Part shown: positions 27,808-36,042 of the stretch, piece after piece
Position numbering within the stretch: position 1 is the stretch's first letter
Layout: every line of letters begins with the position of its first letter
Source: Paracoccus sp. (in: a-proteobacteria)
GTDB lineage: Bacteria > Pseudomonadota > Alphaproteobacteria > Rhodobacterales > Rhodobacteraceae
Assembly (NCBI RefSeq): GCF_030536915.1
Contig: NZ_JAUNPC010000002.1
Coordinates: 1 to 50,680, forward strand
Reading direction: 5' to 3'
DNA: 50,680 nucleotides
Position numbers and translations under genes: made by a program
The notes under the pieces: model-generated
Database searches by the model: none
Told to the model about the DNA's origin: nothing
Seen by the model: only the letters and a program-made list of their open reading frames with translations

Positions 27808-28317
27808 TCAGCCCCCCAGCCCGAAGGCCGCATGAAAGCCGACGTGGCCCCGCGCGGCCCGGCTGAAAGGCAGCGCCAGCACATATTCCACCGGGATTCC
27901 ATCCACGGAAACACCCGGATCGGCGGCGAAGCCGAAGCGCGCGTAATAGGCCGGATCGCCCACCAGCACCACGCCCTGCGCGCCTTGCGCCCGCAACCGC
28001 GCCAATGCCCCCTGCATCAGCGCCGTGCCAATGCCCTGCGACTGCCGGTCGGGCCTGACCGCAAGGGGGCCGATGCCGAACCAGCCCGGCGCATCCCCGA
28101 TGCCGACGGGCGAGGCCGCGACATGGCCGAGGATGCCCCTGTCCTCCTCTGCCACCAGCGACAGGGTCAGGGCGCCCGCCGCGCGCAGGCCGTCCACGAT
28201 CTGCGCCTCGGTCCCGCTGGCATGGGCCGCGTCCCGGAATGCCTCGGTGATCAGGCTGCGGATCGCATCCGCATCGCCAAGGGCCTCGTCGCGCAGGGTG
28301 ACGCCGGGACCGGGCAT
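27808..28317 (-). CDS. GNAT-family N-acetyltransferase (YhbS-like)
   Basis: A 169-aa acetyltransferase of the GNAT superfamily. The acetyl-CoA pyrophosphate loop is RPDRQSQGIGTALM (residues 88-101), preceded by the beta4 segment FGIGPLAV and followed by VVLVGDPAYYARFGF, a pattern typical of YhbS-like proteins. The substrate is unknown. It lies 3 bases downstream of the Trm112-like gene and is likely last in the ybbN/LON/Trm112/GNAT run. Confidence 0.88.
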   Translation of the reverse strand: MPGPGVTLRDEALGDADAIRSLITEAFRDAAHASGTEAQIVDGLRAAGALTLSLVAEEDRGILGHVAASPVGIGDAPGWFGIGPLAVRPDRQSQGIGTALMQGALARLRAQGAQGVVLVGDPAYYARFGFAADPGVSVDGIPVEYVLALPFSRAARGHVGFHAAFGLGG

Positions 28318-28320
28318 GGC

Positions 28321-28509
28321 TCAGTCCGCCTTGATCTGGCGGGCCTCGGTCACCAGCATGATCGGGATGCCGGCGCGGATCGGGAAGGCCAGCCCGGCGG
28401 CATGGGACACCAGTTCCTGCCGGGCCGCGTCATAGGACAGGGTGGCGTGGGTCACCGGGCAGACCAGCGCTTCCAGCATGTGCCGGTCGAAGGCGGGGGC
28501 GGTGGTCAA
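28321..28509 (-). CDS. Trm112 family protein (YcaR-like)
   Basis: A 62-aa small protein of the Trm112/UPF0434 family. The zinc-ribbon-like core is reduced to one Cys ([16 protein letters not shown]), followed by the conserved [16 protein letters not shown]. In eukaryotes and archaea Trm112 activates several methyltransferases; bacterial roles are largely unproven. No methyltransferase gene is adjacent. The start overlaps the stop of the LON-domain gene by four bases and the next gene starts after 3 bases, so it is embedded in an operon. Confidence 0.9.
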   Translation of the reverse strand: MTTAPAFDRHMLEALVCPVTHATLSYDAARQELVSHAAGLAFPIRAGIPIMLVTEARQIKAD

Positions 28510-29138
28510 TGCAGCATCTCCTCGTCATCGCCGCCGCCGTGCAGGGCGTATTCCAGCAAGCCGTCCAGCATCTCGCGCCGGGCGGGCAGGTCGGGGGCCT
28601 CCAAAAGCGCCTGCTTTTCCTCGACGCCCAGCGGCAGCAGCATGGACAGGCTGTTGACCAGCAGTTCGTCGTCGGCCTCCTCGGCGGCGTTCCAGTCGGT
28701 GGAGAGTTCACGCTCGTCCATGTAGCGGCGCAGTCGCTCGATGAAACCGGGGCGGTCGAAGGCGGGATCGGGCGGCACCGAGCCGGCGCGGTCCGACCGG
28801 AACTCGCTCCACTCGATCCGGCCGCGCAGGTAGGGGGTGAAGCCCTCGATCCGTTCCACCAGCCGGAAGCGCGACACCGCCCTGAGCGACATCATCAGCC
28901 GCCCGTCGTCGGCCTCGGAGAACATCGTGATCCGCCCGGCGGTGCCGACGGTGGCCAAGCCGTCGCCGACGGGCTGGATCATCCCGATCATCCGGTCGCC
29001 CGTCTTCAGCACGTCATCCACCATCTGCAGGTAGCGCGGCTCGAAGATGTGCAGCGGCAGGCGGGTGCGCGGCAGCAGCACCGCGCCCGGCAGCGGGAAC
29101 AGCGGGATCGTGTCGGGCAGGGTGCCGCGCAGGCTCAC
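28506..29138 (-). CDS. LON-type substrate-binding domain protein
   Basis: A 210-aa stand-alone homologue of the N-terminal domain of Lon protease (PF02190), without ATPase or protease parts. The opening [20 protein letters not shown] and [14 protein letters not shown] segments are diagnostic. The domain binds unfolded peptides in Lon; the role of free-standing copies is unknown. It overlaps both ybbN upstream and the Trm112-like gene downstream by four bases. Pairing with a chaperone-like thioredoxin (YbbN) suggests work on damaged proteins, which is inference. Confidence 0.92.
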   Translation of the reverse strand: MSLRGTLPDTIPLFPLPGAVLLPRTRLPLHIFEPRYLQMVDDVLKTGDRMIGMIQPVGDGLATVGTAGRITMFSEADDGRLMMSLRAVSRFRLVERIEGFTPYLRGRIEWSEFRSDRAGSVPPDPAFDRPGFIERLRRYMDERELSTDWNAAEEADDELLVNSLSMLLPLGVEEKQALLEAPDLPARREMLDGLLEYALHGGGDDEEMLH

Positions 29139-30046
29139 GCGAAGATCAGCGACGACAGCCGCCGGCGCCCCTTCTGCACCAGAGGGTCGGCAGGGGGCAG
29201 CGCGTCGAAGATCGTCAGCAACTGCGCCTTGGCGGCGCCGTCGTTCCAGTCCCGGTCGCGGCGGAAGGATTCGAGCAGCTGGTCGATCGCCTCCTCGACC
29301 CGGCCCGCGGCGTGCAGCGCGGTCGCATAGTCGAAGCGGGCCTGGCTGTCCGAAGGGTCGGCCATCACGCGAGATTCCAGATCCGCCAGCGGCCCGGCCT
29401 TGGCGGCCTGCCGGGCCAGCGCCAGTTGCGCGCGGGCGGCCTCGACCGGGGCGGCAGTCGCCGCAGCAGGGGGAACCTGCGCCAGCGTCGCCTCGGCCGC
29501 GTCGGTATCACCCGCCGCAAGCTGCGCCCGGATCAGCCCGCCCCAGGCCTGCGGGTTCTCGGGTTCCTCGCCGAGGATCGCGGCGAAGGTCTCGGCGGCG
29601 TCGGCGGCAGCGCCTTCGGCCAGCATCGCCTCGGCGGCCTCCAGCGCGGCGCCAAGCCCGCCGTCATCACCGCCCAAGGTCGCCAGCTTGTCCACGAAGG
29701 CCTTGACCTGGCTTTGCGGGATCGCGCCCTGGAAGGCATCCACCGGCTGGCCCTGGAAGAAGGCATAGACGGTCGGGATCGACTGCACCCGCAACTGCTG
29801 GGCGATCATCTGGTTCTTGTCCACATCGACCTTGGCCATCCTGACCCGGCCCTTGTGGCGGGCGACCTCGGCCTCAAGCTGCGGACCCAGCGTCTTGCAC
29901 GGCCCGCACCACGTCGCCCAGAAATCGACGATCACCGGCACCTGCATCGAGGCGTCGATCACCTCGGCCATGAAATCGGCCTCGGTCACGTCCTTGATGA
30001 AATCGGTGGTGTTCGGCGGCGTCTCGCCCGAGCCTTGCAGCAGCAT
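29135..30046 (-). CDS. ybbN: Thioredoxin-TPR co-chaperone YbbN (CnoX-like)
   Basis: A 303-aa protein with an N-terminal thioredoxin domain (WCGPC at 46-50, IPTVYAF cis-Pro region) and a C-terminal tetratricopeptide-like region rich in Ala/Glu helices, ending [13 protein letters not shown]. In E. coli this holdase protects proteins from oxidative damage and passes them to GroEL; the E. coli protein lacks the second Cys (SxxC), whereas this one keeps CxxC and may be a true reductase. The start MLLQGSGETPP is chosen over an upstream shadow extension. First of the ybbN/LON/Trm112/GNAT run; xthA lies 77 bases upstream. Confidence 0.9.
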   Translation of the reverse strand: MLLQGSGETPPNTTDFIKDVTEADFMAEVIDASMQVPVIVDFWATWCGPCKTLGPQLEAEVARHKGRVRMAKVDVDKNQMIAQQLRVQSIPTVYAFFQGQPVDAFQGAIPQSQVKAFVDKLATLGGDDGGLGAALEAAEAMLAEGAAADAAETFAAILGEEPENPQAWGGLIRAQLAAGDTDAAEATLAQVPPAAATAAPVEAARAQLALARQAAKAGPLADLESRVMADPSDSQARFDYATALHAAGRVEEAIDQLLESFRRDRDWNDGAAKAQLLTIFDALPPADPLVQKGRRRLSSLIFA

Positions 30047-30123
30047 CGTCCTGATCCCCGGAGTGTTTCTTCGATTGGCCGCAATATGGGTGCTGCCGCG
30101 CAGGACCGGAAGGGGCCTTGCGG

Positions 30124-30915
30124 TCACACGCTCAGGTCGAAGCTGGCGAAGACCGGGACGTGGTCGCTGGGCTGATCCCATCCCCGCACGGGGCGCAGGA
30201 TGCGGCTGGCGTGGCCTGCCTGCGCGATGTCGGCGGTCGCCCAGATGTGGTCGAGCCTGCGCCCCTTGTCGGCCGCGTCCCAGTCGCGGGCGCGATAGCT
30301 CCACCAGGAATAAAGCTTGCCCTTGGGGATGTCCTTGCGGGTGACGTCCACCCATCCGCCCGCGTCCTGCGTCTGGGAAAGGTGCTCGATTTCGACCGGC
30401 GTGTGGCTGACGATCCTCTGCATGGCCTTGTGGGACCAGACGTCGTCCTCCATCGGCGCGATGTTGAGGTCGCCGACGAGGATGGATCGCGCGGGCCTGT
30501 CCGCATGGAAGCTGTCGCGCATATCCGTCAGGTAGTCGAGCTTCTGGCCGAACTTGACGTTGACCTCGCGGTCAGGGACATCGCCGCCTGCGGGCACATA
30601 GACGTTGTGGATGGCGACGCCGTTTTCCAGCCGCGCGGCGACATGGCGGGCGTGGCCCAGCCCCGCGTGGTCCTGATCGCCCGCGTCGGTGATCGGCAGG
30701 CGCGACAGGATGGCGACGCCGTTGTAGCCGCGCTGGCCGCGAGCCACGATCCAGCGATAGCCGAGATCGTGGAACAGGTCGAAGGGCATCTTCTCGACCG
30801 GCGACTTGCATTCCTGCAGGCAGAGGATGTCCGGGGCTTCCTCGCCCAAGAGACGGGTGACGAGACCGGCCCGCAGGCGGACCGAGTTGATGTTCCAGGT
30901 GGCAATGGTGAACAT
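30124..30915 (-). CDS. xthA: Exodeoxyribonuclease III
   Basis: A 263-aa ExoIII/APE1-type enzyme that cuts abasic sites and removes 3' blocking groups in base excision repair. The endonuclease/exonuclease/phosphatase-fold motifs are present: N-terminal ATWNINSVR, LQECK with the metal-binding Glu35, GGDVPDRE, VGDLNIAP, RLDHIWAT and C-terminal SDHVPVFASF. The start MFTIATWN is chosen at 30915. Divergent from the glutathionyl-hydroquinone reductase gene with 40 bases between starts, so promoters must overlap. Confidence 0.95.
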   Translation of the reverse strand: MFTIATWNINSVRLRAGLVTRLLGEEAPDILCLQECKSPVEKMPFDLFHDLGYRWIVARGQRGYNGVAILSRLPITDAGDQDHAGLGHARHVAARLENGVAIHNVYVPAGGDVPDREVNVKFGQKLDYLTDMRDSFHADRPARSILVGDLNIAPMEDDVWSHKAMQRIVSHTPVEIEHLSQTQDAGGWVDVTRKDIPKGKLYSWWSYRARDWDAADKGRRLDHIWATADIAQAGHASRILRPVRGWDQPSDHVPVFASFDLSV

Positions 30916-30955
30916 GGGGGGCGACTTAACGCGCAGCGCGGAAAAGGGGAAGCCG

Positions 30956-31930
30956 ATGAACCAGCTTGTGGACGGGGTCTGGACCAAGGGCAGCATCGGG
31001 GCGTCGAAAAAGGACGGCGCCTACAAGCGCCAGAACGCGGGCTTCCGCAACTGGTGCACGCCGGACGGCGAGGCAGGGCCATCGGGGCAGGGGGGCTTTC
31101 AGGCGGAAAGCGGGCGCTATCACCTTTACGTCTCCTACGCCTGCCCATGGGCGCACCGGACGCTGATCTTCCGCGAACTCAAGGGTCTGACACCGCATAT
31201 AGATGTCTCGGTGGTCCATCCCGTGATGGGGGACGAGGGCTGGACCTTCGCCACGGACTTCGACGGAGCCACCGGGGACCCGCTGTTCGGGGCGGACTAC
31301 CTGCGTCAGATCTATCTGCGCGCCGATCCGAAGATGACCGGCAAGGTCACGGTGCCGGTCCTCTGGGACAAGCGGCAGAACACCATCGTGTCCAACGAAT
31401 CGAGCGAGATCATCCGCATGTTTGACAGCGCATTCGACGCGCTGACCGGGAACGACGCGCATTACTGGCCCGAGGAATTGCGCGACAAGATCGAGGCGGT
31501 GAACGAGCGCGTCTACCCGAACTTCAACAACGGCGTCTATCGCGCCGGCTTCGCCGCCACGCAAGCCGCCTATGACGAGGCCATCGGCCCCGTCTTCGAG
31601 ACGATGGCATGGGTCGACGATACCCTTGCCCGCCAACGCTATCTGACCGGGGACTGGCTGACCGAGGCCGACTGGCGCATGTTCACCAGCGCCGTCCGCT
31701 TCGACACGGTCTATCACACCCATTTCAAGTGCAACCGCCAGTGGCTGCGCGACTATCCGAACCTCTGGGCCTGGACACGCGAGCTTTACCAGGTGCCCGG
31801 CATCGCCGCGACGGTGCGGCAGGACCACATCACCCACCACTATTACCGCAGCCACCCCGACCTGAATCCGCACGGCCTGATCCCGATCAACCCGGTGATC
31901 GACTGGGACGAGCCGCACGGACGCGTCTGA
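30956..31930 (+). CDS. Glutathionyl-hydroquinone reductase (YqjG/ECM4-like GST)
   Basis: A 324-aa Xi-class glutathione transferase that reductively removes glutathione from hydroquinone conjugates. The catalytic Cys63 lies in YACPWAHR, and the later motifs SNESSEIIRMF and YPNFNNGVYRAGFA are typical of this class, as is the C-terminal RFDTVYHTHFKCN segment. Full length for the family. The start has a GGGGAAG ribosome binding site. Divergent from xthA, a pairing that may reflect shared oxidative-stress control, though no operator is evident. Confidence 0.94.
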   Translation: MNQLVDGVWTKGSIGASKKDGAYKRQNAGFRNWCTPDGEAGPSGQGGFQAESGRYHLYVSYACPWAHRTLIFRELKGLTPHIDVSVVHPVMGDEGWTFATDFDGATGDPLFGADYLRQIYLRADPKMTGKVTVPVLWDKRQNTIVSNESSEIIRMFDSAFDALTGNDAHYWPEELRDKIEAVNERVYPNFNNGVYRAGFAATQAAYDEAIGPVFETMAWVDDTLARQRYLTGDWLTEADWRMFTSAVRFDTVYHTHFKCNRQWLRDYPNLWAWTRELYQVPGIAATVRQDHITHHYYRSHPDLNPHGLIPINPVIDWDEPHGRV

Positions 31931-31939
31931 GCGGCGCAG

Positions 31940-31965
31940 AAAAAAACCCCGGCGCAATGCCGGGG
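31940..31965 (-). terminator. Rho-independent terminator
   Basis: Read on the minus strand: a CCCCGGC/GCCGGGG 7-bp stem (31965-31947) with a 5-base loop, followed by seven T residues (31946-31940). It lies 90 bases after the stop of the response-regulator gene and would end that transcript. On the plus strand it sits 16 bases after the glutathione transferase stop but lacks a T-tract there. Confidence 0.85.
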
Positions 31966-32054
31966 CCAGTAAGACAGGGAGGGAGGAATGTGGCCGCGTC
32001 CCCGGCCACTGGGCTTCGTCCGTTCAACGCACGGGGTGCGGTGCGGTTCCCGCG

Positions 32055-32741
32055 TCAGGCCACCAGCCGGTAGCCGCCGCTTTCCGTCACCAGAAGCCGC
32101 GCGTTCGACGGCTCCGGCTCGATCTTCTGGCGCAGGCGGTAGATGTGGGTTTCCAGCGTGTGGGTGGTGACGCCCGCATTGTAGCCCCAGACCTCGTGCA
32201 GCAGCACGTCGCGCGGCACGACGCCGTCCTGCGCGCGGTACAGGAACTTGAGAATGTTGGTTTCCTTCTCGGTCAGGCGGATCTTGCGGTCCTTGCCGTC
32301 GATCAGCATCTTCATCGAGGGTTTGAAGGTATAGGGGCCAAGCTGGAAGATCGCGTCCTCGGACTGCTCATGCGTGCGCAACTGGGCGCGCAGGCGGGCC
32401 AGAAGGACCGGGAACTTGAACGGCTTGGTGATGTAGTCGTTGGCACCTGAATCGAGGCCGAGGATCGTGTCGGCGTCGGTGTCGTGGCCGGTCAGCATGA
32501 CGATGGGGCATTTCACGCCCTGCTTGCGCAGCCGCTTGCAAAGCTCGCGCCCGTCGGTGTCGGGCAGGCCCACGTCCAGCACCACGAGGTCGAAGATCGC
32601 GCCCTTGGTCTTTTCCACCGCCTCGGCGCCGGTGCCGGCCTCGAAGACGTCGAAATCCTCGGTCGCGACCAGTTGCTCGGCCAGCGCCTCGCGCAGGTCT
32701 TCCTCGTCGTCCACCAGCAGGATCTTTTTCAGTCCGGCCAT
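32055..32741 (-). CDS. cenR: OmpR-family response regulator, CenR-like
   Basis: A 228-aa regulator: receiver domain 1-125 with phospho-acceptor Asp56 (VVLDVGLPD), acidic pair DD11-12 and Lys in ITKPF, then an OmpR/PhoB winged helix (about 130-228, with TEKETNILKFLYRAQDGVV and THTLETHIYRLRQKIEPEP). The close spacing of receiver and effector and the wording of the receiver match CenR, an essential cell-envelope regulator of Caulobacter and Rhodobacter, as I recall its sequence. The cognate kinase is not adjacent. A strong AAGGAGG ribosome binding site precedes the ATG. Assignment to CenR rather than another OmpR paralogue is probable, not certain. Confidence 0.85.
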   Translation of the reverse strand: MAGLKKILLVDDEEDLREALAEQLVATEDFDVFEAGTGAEAVEKTKGAIFDLVVLDVGLPDTDGRELCKRLRKQGVKCPIVMLTGHDTDADTILGLDSGANDYITKPFKFPVLLARLRAQLRTHEQSEDAIFQLGPYTFKPSMKMLIDGKDRKIRLTEKETNILKFLYRAQDGVVPRDVLLHEVWGYNAGVTTHTLETHIYRLRQKIEPEPSNARLLVTESGGYRLVA

Positions 32742-32844
32742 ATGTGCCTCCTTCGGTTGCGCTTTGGGGGGAAGATGGCGCAGGCAGGCACGGCGTCCAG
32801 CGGGTTGAAACCTTTCTCACAAGCAGTTGTCGCGGGACGCCCTT

Positions 32845-32859
32845 ATGTTACGGAATGTT
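32845..32859. repeat. Tandem ATGTT repeat in the cenR/ribA spacer
   Basis: ATGTT occurs at 32845-32849 and again at 32855-32859, a 10-base period (one helical turn), in the 135-base divergent spacer. OmpR-family regulators usually bind such direct repeats, so it may be an autoregulatory site. Short enough to arise by chance. Confidence 0.25.
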
Positions 32860-32876
32860 TCAGGATTTGATCCGCG

Positions 32877-33938
32877 ATGACCCTGCTGCCCACCCTGACC
32901 GAGACGATCAGCCGCGCCCGCACCGATCTGCGTGTGGGCCTGCCGGTCGTGATTGACGGCCATCTGGCGGCGGCGGTGGAAACCCTGTCGCCTGCCCGGC
33001 TGGCGGCCCTGCGGGGCTTCGGCAAGCCCGTGCTGGCGCTGACCGGTCGCCGGGCCGAGACGCTGAAGGCGCGCGCCTATGACGGCGATCTTGCGCGGGT
33101 CGAGGTGCCGGTCGATGCTGACCTGACATGGCTGCGAGCGGTGGCCGACCCTGCGGACGACCTGCGGGTGCCGATGAAGGGGCCGCTGTTCACCCGGCGC
33201 GAGGGTGACGCCGCCCCCCACCGCGCCGGTCTTGCGCTGGCCAAGTCGGCGCAGCTTCTGCCCGCCGTGCTGGTGGTGCCGGTTGACGCGCCGCCCCCCG
33301 GCCTGACTGTCCTGCCCGCAGGCCCGACGCTGGCGCAGCTTGCCGCCGAGGCCGCGCTGTCGCCGGTTGCCGCCGCCCGCCTGCCCATCACGGCGGCCGA
33401 GCAGACCCGCCTGCACATCCTGCGCCCCGACGACGGCGGCGACGAGCATTACGCGGTCGAGATCGGCGAGCCGCCGCGTGACGGCCCTGTGCTGGCGCGG
33501 CTGCATTCGGCCTGCTTCACCGGCGACGTGCTGGGCAGTCTCAAATGCGACTGCGGCCCGCAGCTGCACGCGGCGCTGGCGGCGATGGGGGCGGAAGGAG
33601 CGGGCGTCCTGCTGTATCTCAACCAGGAAGGTCGCGGCATCGGCCTTGCCAACAAGATGCGTGCCTATGACCTGCAGGCGCAGGGCTTCGACACGGTGCA
33701 GGCGAATCACCGGCTAGGCTTCGAGGATGACGAGCGCGACTTTCGCCTGGGCGCGGCGATGCTGCGGCGGCTGGGGTTTGGTGCGGTGCGGCTGATGACC
33801 AACAACCCGCGCAAGGTGGCGATGATGGAAAGCCACGGCATCCGGGTGGTCGAGCGCGTCCCCCTGCAGGTCGGCCGCAACCGCTGGAACGACGCCTATC
33901 TGTCGGTCAAGCGCGACAAGTCGGGGCATCTGCTGTGA
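32877..33938 (+). CDS. ribA: GTP cyclohydrolase II with degenerate N-terminal domain
   Basis: Opens GTP to the first riboflavin precursor. The C-terminal ~190 residues of this 353-aa protein are a standard GTP cyclohydrolase II: zinc ligands Cys213, Cys224 and Cys226 in CFTGDVLGSLKCDCG, GTP-binding NQEGRGIGLANK, and MTNNPRKV. The first ~160 residues resemble the outline of a RibB-type domain (GLPVVIDG near 21-28) but lack its acidic active-site residues, so it is probably a non-catalytic extension as in other alphaproteobacterial RibA proteins. No FMN riboswitch is seen in the leader. The stop overlaps the next gene's GTG (GTGA). Confidence 0.92.
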   Translation: MTLLPTLTETISRARTDLRVGLPVVIDGHLAAAVETLSPARLAALRGFGKPVLALTGRRAETLKARAYDGDLARVEVPVDADLTWLRAVADPADDLRVPMKGPLFTRREGDAAPHRAGLALAKSAQLLPAVLVVPVDAPPPGLTVLPAGPTLAQLAAEAALSPVAAARLPITAAEQTRLHILRPDDGGDEHYAVEIGEPPRDGPVLARLHSACFTGDVLGSLKCDCGPQLHAALAAMGAEGAGVLLYLNQEGRGIGLANKMRAYDLQAQGFDTVQANHRLGFEDDERDFRLGAAMLRRLGFGAVRLMTNNPRKVAMMESHGIRVVERVPLQVGRNRWNDAYLSVKRDKSGHLL

Positions 33939-34516
33939 GCGGGTATTTCGAAGCCGGGACTGCCGTAGTCCCGTGCCCGGAAGACATGGTGCTGACTCCA
34001 TCCGGGCTGCGTTTTGCGGGCCGCGTGATCCCCTGCGCCATCGGCCGCGCCGGCGTCTCGGCCGCCAAGCGCGAGGGCGACGGCGCGACGCCTGCCGGCA
34101 TCCACCGGATCGTCGGGCTGCTGTATCGCCCCGACCGGATCGCCCGCCCCGCGCCCTGGGCCGAGCCCATCGGTCCCGGCGATCTCTGGTGCGACGACAG
34201 CGGCCATCCTGCCTATAACCGCTGGGTGCGGGCGCCCCTTGCCGCCAGCCACGAGCGGCTGCGGCGGCCCGATCCGCTTTACGACCTGGTGCTGGTCACG
34301 GACTGGAACTGGCCGGTGGCCCGGGCGGGGCAGGGGTCGGCCATCTTCCTGCACCAGTGGCGGCGCCCGCGCCATCCCACGGCCGGTTGCATCGCATTTT
34401 CGCGGCGCGACCTGATCCGGATCGCCGGGCTTGCCCCGCCCGGCACAAGGCTGATCGTGCCCGCCACGCTGGCAGACCGCCTGGGCAGGCGCGGGGCGGT
34501 CGCCCAGGACGCCTGA
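33935..34516 (+). CDS. L,D-transpeptidase family (YkuD) protein
   Basis: A 193-aa protein with a YkuD-type catalytic core: His140 in AIFLHQW and HPTAGCIAFSRRDL with nucleophile Cys152. The fold normally makes 3-3 peptidoglycan cross-links or attaches lipoproteins. No signal peptide or membrane anchor is present, and the start is a GTG overlapping the ribA stop, so the protein as read is cytoplasmic. That is odd for a cell-wall enzyme; this short YkuD subgroup may act on other substrates. A later start would not add a signal peptide. It is translated together with ribA. Confidence 0.87.
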   Translation: MSGYFEAGTAVVPCPEDMVLTPSGLRFAGRVIPCAIGRAGVSAAKREGDGATPAGIHRIVGLLYRPDRIARPAPWAEPIGPGDLWCDDSGHPAYNRWVRAPLAASHERLRRPDPLYDLVLVTDWNWPVARAGQGSAIFLHQWRRPRHPTAGCIAFSRRDLIRIAGLAPPGTRLIVPATLADRLGRRGAVAQDA

Positions 34517-34617
34517 GTCGTGCCGTTCCTGCAGGGGCGGCGATGGAGCGAGGTGAATCGCCTTCCGGCAGGCGGCACCAGGTTTTCCGCCGCGCGATCC
34601 GCCCCTATGTTCAGGCC

Positions 34618-35235
34618 ATGACCGACCGGATCGACTCTTTCCCGCGCCCATCCGTCCCCCGCGCCTTCATGGGCGTGATCGTCGCCTGCGTGGCGGTCCA
34701 TCTGCTGACGCTGTCGCCCGCGCTGCAGGAATGGGCGATGCTGCACGGGGCGCTGTGGCCGCAGCTTCTGCAGGATGTCAGGCCGATGTTTCCCGGCCAG
34801 CAGGTGACGATGTTTTTCACCTACGGCTTCCTGCATGGCGGGCTGCTGCACCTCGGGATGAACATGCTGGCGCTTTACGTGCTGGCGCGCTCGCTGTCGG
34901 TGGCGATGACGGGGGGCGCGATGGTCGCGCTTTACGTCGTGGCGCAGGTGGCGGCGGGGGTGGTGCAGTTGTGGCTGTCGGACAGCCCCTATCCGGTAGT
35001 GGGCGCATCCGGCGCGATCTTCGGGCTGGCGGGGGCCGAGATCGCCATTGCCGCGCGCATCCAGCTTGCAAAGGGCGGCAGCCTGCGCCTGCTGGCCGGG
35101 CCGGTCCTGCAGTTCGTCCTGCTGAACGTGGCGCTGACGCTGGCGGTGCCGAACATCGCCTGGCAGGCGCATCTGGGCGGGGCGCTGGCTGGGGTGGCGA
35201 TCGGAGCGGTTTACCGTCCCCGGCTGCGGCGCTGA
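34618..35235 (+). CDS. Rhomboid family intramembrane serine protease
   Basis: A 205-aa membrane protein with about six transmembrane helices. The rhomboid catalytic dyad is visible: Ser131 in VVGASGAIFG and His185 in WQAHLGGALAG; the HGGLLHLGMNML segment (residues 73-84) gives the oxyanion-hole Asn/His. It cleaves membrane-protein helices within the bilayer; the target is unknown. The frame is open further upstream, but MTDRIDSF is the natural start. Its stop is one base from the stop of the convergent DUF2268 gene. Confidence 0.93.
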   Translation: MTDRIDSFPRPSVPRAFMGVIVACVAVHLLTLSPALQEWAMLHGALWPQLLQDVRPMFPGQQVTMFFTYGFLHGGLLHLGMNMLALYVLARSLSVAMTGGAMVALYVVAQVAAGVVQLWLSDSPYPVVGASGAIFGLAGAEIAIAARIQLAKGGSLRLLAGPVLQFVLLNVALTLAVPNIAWQAHLGGALAGVAIGAVYRPRLRR

Positions 35236-35236
35236 A

Positions 35237-36022
35237 TCAGGCCGGGGATTCCCCGCCCGTGTCGGCGGAGGAGCCTTCGGCCTGCGCCGGCGGCGCGTCG
35301 CCCATTTCCTGCGCTTCCCCGGCAGGTCCGGGCAGCGGGTCCGTTTCTCTGTCCGATGCGTCGCCGGCGGGTTCCGGCGCTTCATCGGGTTCGGGTGCGC
35401 CGCTCAGCCGCCGCATGGCCGGGCGCAGGGTTTCGGCCGGGGCATGGATCAGGTCCAGCGGGTCGAGATCCGGCTCGCGCGCGAGATGCTCGGCCAGCAG
35501 CCGGTGGGCAAGGCCGTAGCCTGCCCATTTGCGGATGTTGCCGCGGCCTTCGAACCACAGCCCGCGGTCGAACTCGCGCCAGGCCCATTCCGTCATCGCC
35601 CGCTTCGCCAGCCCCGAGGGGGGCGTGGTCACGTCCCAAGGGTCCGGCGGTCCGCCCAGCACGCGAGCGACGAAATGCCCGGCCAGCCCCTCGCTGACCA
35701 GCGCCTCGCCCAAAGATCGGCCATAGCCCGGATGTTCCCAGCGGACGAGGTGGTGAAGCTCGCGCACCATCCGGCGGATCAGCAGGTCGGGGGCGAAGCG
35801 CGCGGGCGACAGCGTCAGCTCGATCACGCCCGGCGCGCGGGCGGCGCCGAGGACGCCCCAGTCGGACCCCCCGTCACCCGCCTGCACCACGAGGTCGAAG
35901 TCGGGCAGGCCGAGGTGGCCCGCCGCCAGCGCAACCGATTCGGCGACCGCTGCCCTGACCTCGGGCATGATGCCGGTCAGCGCGTGGCGGGCGTTCAGGA
36001 AATGGACCTGCCAGTAGGGCAT
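35237..36022 (-). CDS. DUF2268-like putative metallopeptidase with altered motif
   Basis: A 261-aa protein similar to DUF2268 'putative Zn-dependent proteases'. The usual HExxH appears as RELHH (residues 87-91), so the first zinc-ligand His is replaced by Arg, while the downstream EALVSEGLAGHF helix with the third-ligand Glu (about 111) is kept. Activity is therefore doubtful or uses another ligand set. The last ~50 residues are a Pro/Glu/Asp/Ala-rich tail predicted to be disordered. Start MPYWQVHF is chosen, 20 bases after the ftsK stop, so it is probably co-transcribed with ftsK. Family assignment is moderately secure. Confidence 0.7.
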   Translation of the reverse strand: MPYWQVHFLNARHALTGIMPEVRAAVAESVALAAGHLGLPDFDLVVQAGDGGSDWGVLGAARAPGVIELTLSPARFAPDLLIRRMVRELHHLVRWEHPGYGRSLGEALVSEGLAGHFVARVLGGPPDPWDVTTPPSGLAKRAMTEWAWREFDRGLWFEGRGNIRKWAGYGLAHRLLAEHLAREPDLDPLDLIHAPAETLRPAMRRLSGAPEPDEAPEPAGDASDRETDPLPGPAGEAQEMGDAPPAQAEGSSADTGGESPA

Positions 36023-36042
36023 GGCGCGCCGGTGACCGAGGC

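Noticed and set aside
32742-32876. FMN riboswitch before ribA
   Set aside because: The 135-base divergent spacer lacks the conserved RFN elements and is too short.
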